DNA of 64,000 bases from Hoplostethus atlanticus (taxonomy: Eukaryota; Chordata; Actinopteri; Trachichthyiformes; Trachichthyidae): positions 1,364,001-1,428,000 of the forward strand of contig JAXDDX010000048.1 of NCBI GenBank assembly GCA_034670405.1, written 5' to 3'. Under the pieces are notes generated by a model. It did no database searches. It saw only the letters and a list, made by a program, of their open reading frames with translations, and had not been told where the DNA came from. Shown here in pieces: positions 1-12,869 of the stretch; position 1 is the first letter of the stretch, and every line of letters starts with the position of its first letter. The position numbers and the translations under genes are program-made.

Positions 1-100
1 TCTTACCTTCTTTGTTGTGGTTCACCATCGTGGGGGGAAAGCACTTAATTACACTGAGATCTACTTTGCAGAATGAACTGTAGTGTTCGCTATTATTACT

Positions 101-170
101 TAGGCATTTACAATTTCCGCATTTAGCAGATGCTTTTATACGGACCGACGTACAATTAGTGCAGCAGAAT
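101..170. repeat. short dispersed fish repeat fragment
   Basis: Contains TTTAGCAGATGCTTTTAT and a degraded ACTTACAATTAG-like stretch, a combination I know from a very common teleost interspersed repeat. Only a fragment is present, and its family is not resolved. Confidence 0.4.
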
Positions 171-2456
171 AAGTGAACATTCGTCAAACAGCAGCAGGAT
201 AGGAAGTGTGTGTTTGTGTGCTGGAGGAATTGGTTGTATGTGTGTTGTTTAGGGTCAAATCATTTCAAATCATCTGCTCTTTAGTTACACTAACGTTTCT
301 CATCTTAACACCCTTCACAGGTTCTGAATTGGCCTTCTCCTAGTTTCCAATTTTTAAAGATTGTTTAGGCTTTTTTTACTCTATTAATGTTCACAAAAAT
401 GTTTTCCTAAAATTTGTAATCTTAATCTCAGTATGGTCATGCTTTTTACAATGCTCTTCCACTTTGTAGTCAGTCAGTCTATCTATAAACCCCTCTTAAT
501 ACTGTGATAGGTACTGCCAAGTCGGGGAGGGTTAGTGATATGCTAGACTCAGCGCCAGTCTCCCCCCCCCACATCCATTACAATGAGTGGGGAAGCTTTC
601 CTATGCAGCATGTTGAAGAGGGATGGAGGCTTTGGCACTTCTCCTATACTGACACTACACCTCCCTCACTGCTTTTCCTGCCCCCTGGCAAGATTTGACC
701 TTACAAAAACAGTGGACAATCACGGTGGAAGTGAGAACAAAGTAAATCTGAGTAAAAGCTCATCAAGCCATCCATAATAAAACAACTTGGTGATTTGTCA
801 AAGAGGAAAACTAGCGTATTCACAAGACATGAACACCAATAAACAAATGAGTTGAAAGTAACTGTAAAACGAGATGAGCCGACAACAAAATCAAAGTTTG
901 ACCTGCAGTGATATTACACTGTAACACATGGAGTAATTGATGTTAAAAGCGATAATAAAAGTCTTCCGACATGGTAGGCTTCAAATACTGAGTTAGTGTG
1001 TCAGTGCTTCTTTTACAAGGATGTGTCTACAACAGGATTGTCAAACTCAAAAAGGGTGTGTGTAATATCGCAGCCTGACGTTCAAGGTCGGGAGCAGTTT
1101 GAAATGAAATTGTAATATGTCATGAAGTTGCAACATCATTAACAGATTTCAGTTTTGACTTGGACAAGGTTAAAGAATAAACAGAATTTGAGTTCCTGGG
1201 TCATAATGATAACTTCTGGAAATGAGTGAACATACCCTCTCCATCTTCTTGAGGTAATCCCTCCGCTTCTGCAGCATAGCCTTGCAGCAGTGTTGTTGGC
1301 TTTTCGAGCTGTCAGGCTCTGCTCTGAATTTAACTAGACATTGTCGGGCTGTAAGACGTCGGGCACAGGCGGGCTAGGGCTTAATTTCTAGCCCGACGCA
1401 GACCTCTAGTAACTTGGTAACCCGCTCATAGAACAAGGAATACTGCAAATTAAATATACCAAAGAGTGTAATATGTGCAACTTTAATAATTTAATCAGAA
1501 CAAAATGTGCAATTATACACTATTTACATTAAGACTGTGTAGCGTAGAGCACTTCAACCACAGTGCCTAAGTGAAGGTCTGAATTATCTGCATTATGTCT
1601 AAGAGGTTGCAGCTTAATGATGAGGCAGAGCAGTAAATGCTGACTGACAAAGAAAAGACTGCATGGGAGTTTGAGAAATTGTTAATAGTTAATAGTGCGT
1701 TACATCGATAGTAAGAGCTACAAATGCTAGCTCTTAGTGCATGACATAATGTTAGAATAGGAGGAGTACACTACCAAGAACTGTTTGTTTTCATCATTTA
1801 TCAAAAACATAAATACAATTGTATTACTCAGCTGATACAGTGTGACTTGTTTTGGTCTTTTAAAAATACCAAATATTGACTAAATTAATGGTCCTCTATG
1901 CGTTATTGTCGCTTCTGCTAGTGCTTTAACTTTGAAAACGGTTTTTAATTATTAATTCAATTCTTTGTGAAAACAGAGAATAGGTCAGATCAGTGACTTG
2001 ACTGTCCTCTGAGTGGCTTTGTGACAGTGTTGCAGTGTATGAATTGGAATTCTGTCTAACAGTGAAGACATACCTTTGCGCTGACTTCTGACTAATCTCT
2101 CTTCACATAGACAGCACTCTGCCACAACCGCATTTTGGTTGACCTCGCCATGGCCTGTGAGTGGAATAACAAAAGAAAAGAAAAATGAATCCCAAGCCCC
2201 CAAAATATAAAATATTTTCAACCATTGGCATACTTGCACTGAATCACCAATGCTCTACAATGGCTCCAGTTGTTTTTCTTTTGTATCTTTTCTAGCCATT
2301 TTCTATGCATTAATCAAGTGAAGTGCATAAAGGTTACAATTTGTTTTATATTCACATTACATACCTCTTAGCATAAGCTTAAATAATCCACACAATATTA
2401 AACATGTATAGCTTTTTGTAGCATGTAAGGAACAAACTTCACAAAGTAATTTTAAA
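171..2456. other. no gene recognised
   Basis: AT-rich sequence without a conserved coding frame. A GGGCTAG/GCCCGAC-rich patch at about 1338-1405 looks repeat-derived. A coding-like patch on the minus strand at about 1236-1313 is treated as a finding. Otherwise I see nothing. Confidence 0.5.
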
Positions 2457-2830
2457 TTATTCAACCTTTGCACACCACGTATGCATAAGGTGAGGGTTGG
2501 AACGAGGATTGACTGGTAAATAGAGAGCTTTGCTTTGTGGCTCAGCTCTCTTCACCACCACAGTCTGATACAACGCCTGCATTACTGCAGCCGAGGCACC
2601 TAACCAGCGGTCAATCTCACCATCCTCCTTACCCCCACTCATCAATAAGACCCCGAGATACCTGAACTCCTCTACTTGGGGCAGCTGCTCACCCCTCACC
2701 TGGAGGGAGAGTGATCCAGATGAAATGCCTAGCCTTGGCTGCTGCGTTTTTGTTGGCGCTCTCCTACTTATTTCAAGTCAGAACCTAATAATTGACACAC
2801 TACCCTCCTCTCCTTGTGTACGGGAGTGGA
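2457..2830 (-). mobile_element. LINE reverse transcriptase C-terminal fragment
   Basis: The minus strand reads GEQLPQVEEFRYLGVLLMSG, then EIDRWLGASAAVMQALYQTV and VVKRAE. This is the conserved block after the RT active site of a family of fish non-LTR elements (usual form EFKYLGVLFTS...EIDRRIGAASAVM). A shift of frame near 2520 moves the following YQSILVPTLT piece into another frame. No 5' part or catalytic YADD is present. Clade not assigned. Confidence 0.7.
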
Positions 2831-3022
2831 CCCCATGGGATTGCCACTAATACTATTGATCATCAACCTGCAAGGGAATCCTAGAATCAAGCTAACTAAT
2901 GGAAAGAGTCTATGTGATTGTTTTGTCTTACATTCTTTCTTCTACTAGGATTTCCAGAAGGGGTTTCAATCAACAGAACTTCAGAACTTTCAATGTGGGT
3001 CATGTAAGAGACTGAAGAATAT

Positions 3023-3042
3023 TCATATATATATATATATAT
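3023..3042. repeat. (TA)n microsatellite
   Basis: About ten AT dinucleotides, with more AT-rich sequence to 3075. No gene is seen between 2831 and 3957. Confidence 0.8.
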
Positions 3043-3957
3043 AGCTATATAGGTATAGGTGTATGTATATATATACCTGATAATACCAGCTGTACCTCTC
3101 TGCAGAACCCAAGTGACCCTGCAGGACGCAGTCTAGATGCACATAATTTAGATTGGAAGAATCACATGAATCACATTTAATTCTGTTAATTCAGCCAGCT
3201 GTCTCATATATATTCACCATGGACTTTTACTGTGTTATTTGTTTACAACAGACCTGTGAAAGATGATGTAAATTTGTGCCACTGTCAACGACAACCAATG
3301 AGCAGTTCCTGGACATTAAATGTGTACGGCTATCTCCATATTTATAATGCCATGGGAAAAGGTTTGCAACGTACGAGAGCTGCGGGTTGACACGTAGATC
3401 AATCAAATGTGTCCGGAAAGGATGAAGCAAATGTCAGAGGAGAGACGGAGCAAGGAAGAAAGAGCGAGAAGCTGGAGAGAGTAGGTCAATGGCGAGCTCT
3501 TTCTCAGCCAAAGCATGGGAAAGCACAACTATAGTGGCCCGTTGTCATCAGTGCATTACTCTGCTTGAAAAGGCTTTTTATGCTGTAGTGCCTTCATTTT
3601 TTCCCCCAGTATACACGACTTTTAAATGTTGGCCAGTCCAATTATCTCACAGCATTTTCTAAAACTAACTGCTAATGTGATGCTATATATTTCATAAGGT
3701 ATTTTAGAGCTTCACCAAATGCTGCCATTAAGGTGTTGCAAAGTGTACCTCTATTAGTAGTATTGACTAACATGGATAATTCTTTAAAAGGGCTTATTGA
3801 CAAGAGTATTATGGTTATATAGTTATATATTTTATACCGATTTTCTTAATTTTTCTTGATTTTCTCAATTTTGTTGTTTTTCTAAGGAATCGTAATAAAA
3901 ATACATTTTGCATTAGAAATGTATTGCAGAAAAAAAACATTTTCAGTGATTTTAGTA

Positions 3958-4136
3958 TCAGGGACCCATATAGGAAGATTTGAGTTGTTGATTTAGTGTG
4001 GAATTGTAGAACTGTCTATGTTGTACACGGGGAGATAATAGTGGTGAGAGTGAAACCTAGGATTACAAGAGTCAGTGATGTATATTCTGCAATTGGGCTA
4101 TTTTCTAGAGAATTAAATTACAGTGAAATTGGGAAC
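3958..4136. mobile_element. hAT-like non-autonomous repeat, right end
   Basis: Begins in GGGACCC-type sequence and ends TTGGGAACCACTG, the terminal inverted-repeat form (CAGTGGTTCCCAA on the other strand) of a common fish hAT-derived repeat. Similar internal sequence (GGGGAGATAA context) recurs at 20.3 kb. No left terminus found. Confidence 0.35.
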
Positions 4137-4649
4137 CACTGTATTTAAGGAAATGCTCATTTCTAAACCGTTACTTGATCAAATAAGTCAAAACAGTCAT
4201 GGCCTGGTTAGCGCCAAACGCTGCCAACCTGTCTTGGAGAGCAGTCTGTCCTTCATGTAGGAATATCTCAGGCTAGCAGATAGTAACATCAAAGAACTTT
4301 CTGGGGCTGTAAAGTCACAATTCACATCATGACTTCAGCCATGAGCTTACAGAATGGCCTATATCTCTTAGGCAGTAAGGGGGTTGAGTAATGTGGCACA
4401 AAAGTAGTCCCAGCAGTCATATAAATCACCCATTCATATGTGGCTAACTTCACTGTAAAGTTTTAAGAACTTCAGTAGTGAACATTTCAGTATTACAATC
4501 TCGCATTAATTATTGTTAACCTGCATTTGCAGATCTACTTACATGTAAATTACTGGTAAATTAATTTGAAAATTTGACAAATCAACTAACCTAAATTATT
4601 CAATACTTTATTTCACCATACTGTTTCCTTATAAACTATGATTTTAAGA

Positions 4650-4675
4650 CATATATATATATATATATATACATA
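4650..4675. repeat. (TA)n microsatellite
   Basis: AT dinucleotide run within AT-rich sequence. Nothing else is recognised from 4137 to 5139, apart from a G-rich GGGGGCGGGGGCATAG patch at about 4950-5010 that resembles repeat DNA. Confidence 0.75.
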
Positions 4676-5139
4676 TATACAGTATGGCTTCAGAATAACA
4701 AACCGGTAACGACTTATAACTGCCTTCTGACGCTTGTATCTCTCAATATCTCATTTAGCCTAAGTTTATTTAAGTGAACAAACCAATGATAAAGTTATTT
4801 ACTAGTGTGTTTTACTCAGCTGTATTTATTGCAGATTACTGTTTTCTTAATGTGAGGGTTAGTGAGAAATGTTAATTAGTTCATGAGCCGCAACAAGCTC
4901 ATCAACAATATGGTCAGTATTTTATATCTTTGTGTTTGGAGGCAGGAAGGTGGGGGGACAGTTCAGGACTGGGGGGGCAAGGCACAAATGTGGGGGCGGG
5001 GGCATAGTCCACCCCAGCAGCCCCCTAGAACTGGCCTTGTTACCAACTGAGCTGTTTGATAAAGCATTTCTACCAGGGGAGTGCGGTGCCATTTTACTGA
5101 CATTTTCAAATGTCTAAGTTCCATAATTTATCACAATTG

Positions 5140-5660
5140 TTTGAAATAATAAGCTGTGACATTTTCCTAAATGTCTGTTTTGCTGCTTTCTATCACTGAT
5201 TGATATGACACAATAGTGATCCAACCTCTAGCCAGTTCAAAAAATCTTTTACATTTGCCGATCTTAACAATCAGTGTTGGGTAGGTCTTTCCTGGGGAAA
5301 AATCCTCCGGAGCACAGGAAGTGATGCGTTTTGTTTGGAATAAACAGAAGAACTGGTTAGTTAGCATGAGCAGTAGTAGACACCATGGCTGAACAGACAA
5401 TGAAAAGAAAAGCGCCACCTACAGAAACTCAAACTCCATCAACAGAAAATCCAAGGAGAAAGACGTTGCAGTACTGGCCACACTGTTTGATTGACAAGTG
5501 ATCTCTGGGAAGAGCAATGCAAAAAGCAATGACTCCCATCAATGACCACTCTCCATCAAAGATGAAGACATAATGAAAAAAAACACTACAGCATTAACCA
5601 CTTAGTACCAAATATGGAGACAAAATAATAAAGCACCACAACGACCACTTAGCACCAGGA
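5140..5660. repeat. dispersed repeat, copy 1
   Basis: The stretches CTGTGACATTTTC...GTCTGTTTTGCT and GAGAC.AAAT...GCACTTAGCACC recur in the same order at 13.7-13.95 kb. The inner part contains an ATG-initiated frame beginning MAEQTMKRKAPPTETQTP (from 5385), which stops soon after. A multi-copy element is likely; its class is unresolved. Confidence 0.45.
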
Positions 5661-5685
5661 TCTCGAGGAATACCACTTCAAAATA

Positions 5686-5850
5686 GCCTCCCTCCCGACA
5701 TGTTCTCCTGGTTTCCTCCCACAGTCAGATGGATCGGACACTCTAAGTTGCCCATAGGTATGAATGTGAGCGTCTGTGTTTCCCCTGTGATTGACTGGAG
5801 ACCCGCCCTCCGCAGTGGGTAAAGACAATGAATGAATGATCCCTCTTCTG
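5686..5850. repeat. fish dispersed repeat (GTGATTGACTGG type)
   Basis: Contains ATGAATGTGAGCGTCTGTG, then CCCCTGTGATTGACTGGAGA, and ends in GAATGAATGA. This arrangement is very common in teleost repeats with a (GATG)n/(AATG)n tail. No gene is seen between 5851 and 7259. Confidence 0.4.
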
Positions 5851-7261
5851 TCCTGGCTCTCCCATCCAGATTTCTTTGTGGTGGACAGGAAGAGGGGAGG
5901 AAGAGACGGCCATTTTAGTGGAGTTGGGAGAGCAACGCTACCCCCTGGAGAGGTCACCTCCTCACCTGCCCTCCCTCAGAGACTAATTACCCTGCCGTCT
6001 CCATGGCAACTAGCAGTTATGTCTCCGCCTGTGCTTTGAGGGAGGAGAGAAGAAGCAGCCAGCCAGCCTCAAATGGTGCTGCATTGTCTCTGCAAGTCAA
6101 TACTACTGTCAGATTTTACCGGCTATAAAACAACAAATATGAACCTTTTATCCACATCTACATCTGTCAAGAGCTGCTTAAATCGCTAAGTGACTGTTGG
6201 AATTGTATTAGGTTCATACCAATGGCTGCAGTCCCTAATAATCAATCAACTATTACGCAATACATGAAACCAACCACATGAAACCAACCATCAGGTCTTT
6301 TTTTTGTAAACCCACGTTTTTGCACAGACGCTCAACAATCACACAGGGAGAAATCCATCGTAGAAGAGGCATAGATAGCGATTTCTCCATTGACAGTAGC
6401 CTCAATAGACCAGAATGCAATGCAGCCACAGCTTGCATCTTTGCAACACTTTTGCTTAGAAAATACACTTGGCTGCAATTCTCTGTGGTTTTGAACAGTA
6501 ATGTGACAAATATTGTGAACCAGATTACCAACAGGATTAAACCCACAAAACTGTATGTAGCCTTAGCCTGGTGAGCCACCAGCTTCACCGTTTATTTTTA
6601 AGAACGACAGCGTCTGGTCTAATTAGATCATGTAATAGAAAAACATGACTCAGGGAACAAAGATGTTCTTTTTAGTTCAGTTTAGTTCAAATGAGCTGTG
6701 AGAACAAAACATGTTGGTATGGGACTTTTTCTATGTAATGGGACAAAGTCTGGGTACATTTATGTTGTGGAATGTTTGGTTTGGCCTTTTATTAGCATGA
6801 GATTCACTTGGTTGGAACATTAGAAATGTTACGTCCCCAATAATACCTTTGTGGGACTGTAAGATGTTACAGAACATTAGCCAAGCAAAATTGCTTCGAG
6901 GCATTCGTAGGTTACAGTGGTCTTTGCACCTAAACGATACGTAGCAAAATGTAAATAGTATATATTCTCACAGTATATGTGAGAGTATAAGCATTCAGAT
7001 ATCTTCTGTATAAAATAAAATCAATATATTGAAAGAATTGGAATCAGTACTTACTACTGATTCTCCAAACTGATTATTACCTGGATTGTTGTTGTTGATT
7101 GTTGTTGATTGAAATGTAAATCATATCAGATGTTTTTTTTTCATCATCTCTACTTTATTGTAAATGGTACTGTTGACAATAAGTACTCAATGCTTCAAAT
7201 AATCAAAATATTATTATTATTACATTAAAGTATGTTTCCTGGGTGTTATTTAAAAAACTAA

Positions 7262-7835
7262 AGGAAAGCCTCTTTCACACACGCAGTGAAATCTGGAACT
7301 TATCTAGACATTACTCGGAGGGGTTGTATGTGTGAACGCAAATGTCCAAATCAGTTGGTGTGGAAATTAAATGGACTTTACCCACCCAGCACCCTAGTCT
7401 AAAATCCGTTTTATCGCCTAGTGAGCAGTGTGAATGGAGCAGAAGATTCTTCGGAGTATTCTCTACGAGCGAGTGGGCGTGTTGATGGCGCGAAACCAGG
7501 ATAATACAATGTATATCGCTTTCCACCCTTTCGTCGATACTGTTGATACATCCAACTACATTTAGTATTGACATCAATGCAAAAACGGCCACTGAGTGAG
7601 TCGGTCACTTCGTCCGCCATCCTCGTGCTGTAAACAAAACACTGCGATTTCCGCAGCGTACTTTTTGCGTCATGTCCTGTCTCCCGCACGCTCTACCCAG
7701 GCCCCGCCCCTTACCTAAACTAACTGGAATATTTTCTGTTGTTGTGAACGCATCCGAAACGGACATTCTCTGGTGGTGTGCTATATGTGTGGAAGGGCAA
7801 CTCCAGTTAAAGTGCGGACCTGATTCTCTTCCAGC
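7262..7835. mobile_element. degraded non-autonomous DNA transposon
   Basis: The left side has CTCTTTCACACACGCAGTGA and further in TGTGTGAACGC. The right side has, in reverse complement, CCTTCCACACAT and GCGTTCACA. The ordered inverse recurrence suggests old terminal inverted repeats around GC-richer unique DNA, as in Harbinger-type MITEs. Ends and target duplication are not certain. Confidence 0.35.
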
Positions 7836-7904
7836 TACATCTGAGATAAGAGGCAATCTTAGCTAAGCTCTGCAGTACCGCATAAAGAGATTAGGGTTAT
7901 GACA

Positions 7905-8104
7905 TGATCAGCAGGTGAGGTGGTTCTATGACCAATCAAATCACCTCTTTTCCTTCCCTTTAGAAACAGTGCCCTGTGTGCCATGATGTGCTGACAATTT
8001 AGTGATGGAGGAAAACAGTCTGGAGTGGCTCGGCTACAAAAGCTTCTCCCAAGAGGAAACTGGTTCTTGTGCAGGAGGTGCAGAATCGCCACATGCAAAT
8101 GTAC
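7905..8104 (+). mobile_element. PIF/Harbinger second-ORF (Myb/SANT-like) relic, copy 1
   Basis: ATG at 8005 opens MEENSLEWLGYKSFSQEET; then, one base out of frame, VLVQEVQNRHMQMYG. The same arrangement recurs at 40798 (KIFTQEETDILIQEVQSRHG), with shared upstream DNA (GACCAATCAAATCA-like and GTTGACAATTT.GTGATGG). The pattern F(T/S).EE...LV.EV..R is that of Myb/SANT-like proteins carried by Harbinger transposons. Truncated and frameshifted. Confidence 0.5.
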
Positions 8105-8679
8105 GGCCTAGTTAACCAATCAGTAAGCCTTTGATAAAGAAAAAAGTTAATGGAGATATTGAAATTCTCTTCAGTGTTCAACATAGAACTGCCAGTTCTA
8201 CATTTGGTTGCCAATCATTCACACCACAGCCACGTGTATATAGTTAGAAAGAAAAATGGCCAACAAAATGGTTTGACAAGCTTTTGAATAGGATATGTTC
8301 ATGCGTGCATTGCTTGGTAAAGCCAGGGAATTTCATCATAATCATTTCAGATTTTGTTAAATATATTGTACTGTATGCCTTTTATCCTATTAATGTCCCA
8401 CGGGCAGGTTTCCAATTCAATCATTGTTTGCACCAAAAGTGAATTAAAAGGCCCGATTTTCCACCATATTGATGGGACGGCCAAATACCAAGATATTGAA
8501 TAAACCCATGAGCAAGCGAAGGCATGTCCAATATTCTCAGCGTGAAGATCAAATAGTCCAAGGCTGAGTAGGAATAGATTGAATGTCTGGATTTCAATCA
8601 ACATAAGACACAAATGTATGCAGTGTGGATCGAGCGGCCTGTCCCTCTGTAATAAAGAGAGGCAGGACACATGTAACTA

Positions 8680-9205
8680 GGGTTGCAAAAGGGGGAAACT
8701 TTCCATGGGAATCAATGGGAATTAACTGGAATAAACTGGACATTTTGGGGTTATTTGTACTATCTTGTCATAAGCAGACATGCATGCAAACATGTCTAAT
8801 ACAAATCAAAAAATTAATTTAGTGTTCAGTTAAACTTTAATAGATGATTTACAACATGAATGTTGAATAAAAAATGTGAATGAATGTAAAATTAAAACAT
8901 TTAGTTAGCATTTGTCCCAATCAAAATGTAAAATGAAAGCCAAGCCTCTCAGTTTTTCCACTCAGGTCTTATCAATGCCCTAGGCGAAATCATGCAATGG
9001 TATGATTGCTATTATGACATGCTAGCTCCCCAGGAAATGGGTCTTTAAAGTCAGACAGATTTTTCATTTGTTAGCAAATGTTGATCTCAATATATTATTA
9101 AACATAGACATGCTATACCTCTCTAGAACATCCTCATTGTTTATTGAGATATGATCAAGCCTTGAACTATGTTGCAAAAGGTTGTTTTACACTAGCATGA
9201 GATGG
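8680..9205. mobile_element. dispersed DNA-transposon-like repeat
   Basis: Starts CTAGGGTTGCAAAAGGGGGA and continues with GGGAATTAACTGGAATAAAC, the 5' part of a widespread fish repeat. The right end is not clear. No coding frame of note. Confidence 0.4.
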
Positions 9206-9750
9206 AGTGGAAAATTAATGGAAACTAGCTCAATACTAGCTCCTTCTTGTTTATGGGTGAGATGTATCAGATCAGATTTGTCATTATTTAGTGATTTATC
9301 TATCTATTATTTATCATTATATAGTTATATATAATCATGTCATATCAATGTAGTTTCATTTTAACCTTTCTAGTTAGTTCAAGTGGTGCAAAGAAGTGAC
9401 AGAGGTATACTTTCTTCTTGAGAATAATATTCTGTCCATCGTAACAAAATCAAATAGGTTGCACCAAGGCATGTTGTACCGGTTTTTAGAATAGTGGATT
9501 TACCGTTTTAGATTGTCATGTTGGCTATCAATTAGCACTGTTATCCAAAAGAAAAAACATTGTTAATGATGTAGTCCTGTGATTCTATGAACAGTTGTCT
9601 GAGGAAGACAGAACTTTGAGAGGTAATTGAAAGGAACAGACTTGCTTTAGATGCCATTTATCTGTTATGTGTGCAGAGGAAATCTGGGTTATAACTCTCA
9701 GTTGAGTCACCAACATTGCTTTGACAAATTGAGTTGTTTGCGAGTGCATG

Positions 9751-9751
<1 letters not shown>

Positions 9752-9803
<52 letters not shown>
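9752..9803. repeat. (TG)n microsatellite
   Basis: About 26 TG units, with a second short GT-rich patch to 9835. The ORFs crossing it are artefacts of the repeat. Confidence 0.95.
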
Positions 9804-9809
<6 letters not shown>

Positions 9810-10184
9810 TATATGCTTTGGTGTGTGTGTGTCTGTTGCGTTATTCTGCTTGTTTGGAGTCCTGATGTTTCATCTGTCACATAGGTGCAGCAGCCCCGTC
9901 ACAGAACCTCCAGTTTAACAAGGACACAAAGAATGATTTTGCTCGCTTCGCTACTGTGCACCACTGGAGAAAGGACAACTAGAGAATGATGAACACAACC
10001 CTCCCCCTTCTCTCTTTCTCTAGGTCATTCTCCTCTTCACGAGTAAGATTTAGGTTTGATTTCTGATTTGTGAAAGGTTGTACTATGTTCTGCACTATTG
10101 AGACTGTCTCCACTCTAAATTTGGTTATTTACGCTCATCTCAACATCTTCTTACAAATTATTTCAAGTCTCAAGAGTTTAGTAC

Positions 10185-10395
10185 GCTTGCTAGTGAGATA
10201 TTATGGCTAACATTAGCTTCATTTTGTGATTGCAAGCTTAGCATAAACATTAGCCAACGCGTGTTTGACGATTTTTATGACTGGCTGTTAGAAAATTTGT
10301 AGCTAACATTATCCTTAGAGATGGCCTTGCTAGCAAGATAGCATTGTGGCTAATGTTAATTTAATTTGACGATGGCAAGCTTAGCATTGAATTTG
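10185..10395. repeat. two diverged tandem copies (about 138 bp apart)
   Basis: CTTGCTAGTGAGATATTATG...GCAAGCTTAGCAT at 10190 is repeated as CTTGCTAGCAAGATAGCATT...GCAAGCTTAGCAT at 10328. Both are rich in GCTAAC/GTTAGC. This is an old local duplication. Confidence 0.5.
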
Positions 10396-10699
10396 GCATT
10401 GTTTATTTTGGCATTTTAAGTTTTTGGTTGGGCTGGATAGCCTTATCTTGCAATCAAATCATGCTTTTAGCATTTCAAAAACTGCTATTCATTGTATGAA
10501 TCCCTGTTCCCAGTCAGTAGGTAGTGAGCCATTGAAGCTAGCTACCATTAGCATAGCATTAATACAAGTACAGTTGGTTGCTCTGTTTGATTACTAAATC
10601 TATATGCTCAACAATGCATGAATTCTAACAAATAGCCAAGGAGATTTATATAGGATTTGTCATAATCATATGACATCCATGTCGGTTAGCAATCTGATT

Positions 10700-11655
10700 G
10701 AATGGTTAGGGTGTTAGAGTGAGCAAGCGAGAGCACAGAGAAATAACGTTAACAAACCACACAGCAATTCACTTGGAAGAGGACTGACACCTGTATTTTC
10801 AGGTGGTCTCAGTGTGGTTATTTGATTCAAATTGCATTCTTCTCACCTGCCCAAGCTAGGATATGGTACACAACAAAATAAAACGTTCCATTCGGTACGC
10901 CTCATTTGGTTCAGGGCGCACTGTGTTCCAAATTTGGTTTGGTTTTATCAATGGTTTGAAATTTTACAACTGTCCATGTGTTGTGTGTTACTTTCTACTA
11001 AAGCATAGACCTGCTACAGCTACATATGCACATCCCGTAGGTAGCTTACTATTACTAGGCTATGTGGAGAAACTTTTGGAGACACACCTGATGTTTCAAT
11101 TTTAAATTAAAATATGGACAAGCCAGAGCTAGAGAAACCTCCATCATCTTTTAGGTCTGGTGTTTGGGAGCATTATGGTTTTGATGTTTACTATAGTAAA
11201 GATGGAAACAGAGTGGTGGATAAAACAGCGGCTGTCTGTAGGTATTGTGCAACGAGAGTTACATACACATGTGGCAATACGTCTAACAGATTTAGATAGA
11301 GCAAAATGAATCACCAAGGCATTGGGGGTGTTTATAGTGAAACATATGCAGCCTTACTCAGTCTGGAAGATAAGGGATTTGAGTGTTTGATAAAAGTGCT
11401 TGAGCCCACAAGGCAGAATTGTGACCAACATACCCTATACAGCTCTCACTATAGATTGGGTGGACCTTCTGATCTACAGAGAGTTACCTCACTGTGTGTG
11501 TGTGTGTGGGGGGGGGGGGGCAGTGGAAGTGACTGTACACGGGTACACGTTCATCTCTACATTATGGGCCTCATCATTATTGCTCAAAAACGAAAGCCAT
11601 GATTTGTCAAAATCTTATTTCTCTCCCATTGATATCAAGTGTTCTGTGTAACATT
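10700..11655 (+). mobile_element. hAT transposon relic with BED zinc finger
   Basis: The frame at 11114-11299 reads SGVWEHYGFDVYYSKDG, then AAVCRYCATRVTYTCGNTSN, the start of a BED-type zinc finger (Cys-x2-Cys) of a ZBED/hAT transposase; its His pair is lost. Downstream frames give EDKGFECLIKVLEP (11362-11406) and, in another frame, VEVTVHGYTFISTLW (about 11525), matching the order of hAT transposase motifs (DKGF..L...LEPRY; ESYVTVTVHYI). A GT/G-run expansion at 11488-11521 and several frame changes break it. The upstream 400 bases look like its 5' non-coding part. Confidence 0.6.
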
Positions 11656-12230
11656 TCCCACTACCTAAGTGCATTAGCTAAATTGTATCTGCTGTAAGAA
11701 TAAGCAAAAACCTAGTCCATTAACCATACAACAGAACGGCCCAGCCATCACTGTTATCTTTGGTGCTCAGCGCTCATTGCGACAGTGTTTTTGCACTGCA
11801 CTTGTCAATCAATTGATGATATGTAATCCGAGGGTGGAATTTTCCTTTTGTAATCAGCGTCTTTCTCATTCAGCTTTTAATCAAAAAACGAATGAACCTG
11901 TCTCTGTGCTTTATACTTGAGCTTTATTTACATGTGACTCACTGTCTGGAGGAGTTTAGGTAAACAGAGGTGTACCCAATAAAGTGGCCACTGATTGTAT
12001 ATCCTATTCTCTGCCACTGAAATGACCCAGTTTCTCCATGGGTATAATTAAAGTTTCATCTAATATAACCTAATATCAAATATAGTTATTTTGTGTGAAT
12101 AATTGAATAACTTTTGAATATTATGTTTGTAACACATTTTATGTTCAGAACCACACACACTATTTAATATTACTACTACTAATAATGTATACATTATGAT
12201 GCAAATAGCCAACTATAGAGAGTATCTACT

Positions 12231-12262
<32 letters not shown>

Positions 12263-12869
12263 AGTAGTAGTAGTAGTAAGAAGAATTGAGCAGTTGGTTA
12301 AATAGAGTGGTTGCACTATTATAGGTTATGTGCTTCATGTTTTCCTAGAAAATCGTCCTGATGTGATAACTCAATGAATAACTACAACTCTGTTTCTACT
12401 CAAAACTACAGTATATACCAAAACTCAATGTTCACACAATGCTCCACAATGAGGTATACAGTTAGAATGCATGATGGGATGTCTGTATATCTTGGGAGAC
12501 ATTTGAACAGTGGTGTTCTTTATACAAGCTTTTTCCTCTTGCTGAGATGGATTGGAGCTATAATGTATTTCTTCCATGTGTCCCATCCCACAGATTTTTA
12601 TTTTTTAATCTGGCTTGTTTTGGTTGAATTGCTGTAATACTGTAATAGCATTAAGGCCAGACCAATCCAGTGTACAGCACTGTAAATGTGAAAATCATAA
12701 TGGCAATAAGTCATTGTGCCAAAATTACATCTTTGTGCTGATATTACCAGTGGAACAAATCCAAATACCAATATATCTGTGATAATATCAGTGCACAAAT
12801 ATAACAGACCAAACAAAGTATGTGGTAGAAAGTACAAAACAATGGAAACTTTAAATGGGCAGTAATAAT
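11656..12869. other. no gene recognised
   Basis: AT-rich DNA with a (TTA)n run at about 12233-12261 followed by (GTA)n. The phrase CAATAAAGTGGCCACTGA near 11978 resembles a common fish repeat end. I see nothing else. Confidence 0.5.

Noticed and set aside
1-45. Possible minus-strand exon MVNHNKEG followed by GTAAGA at the window edge
   Set aside because: Too short, no clear acceptor, and the context is cut by the window boundary.
9651-9884. Cys/Val-rich frame
   Set aside because: Translation of a (TG)n microsatellite.
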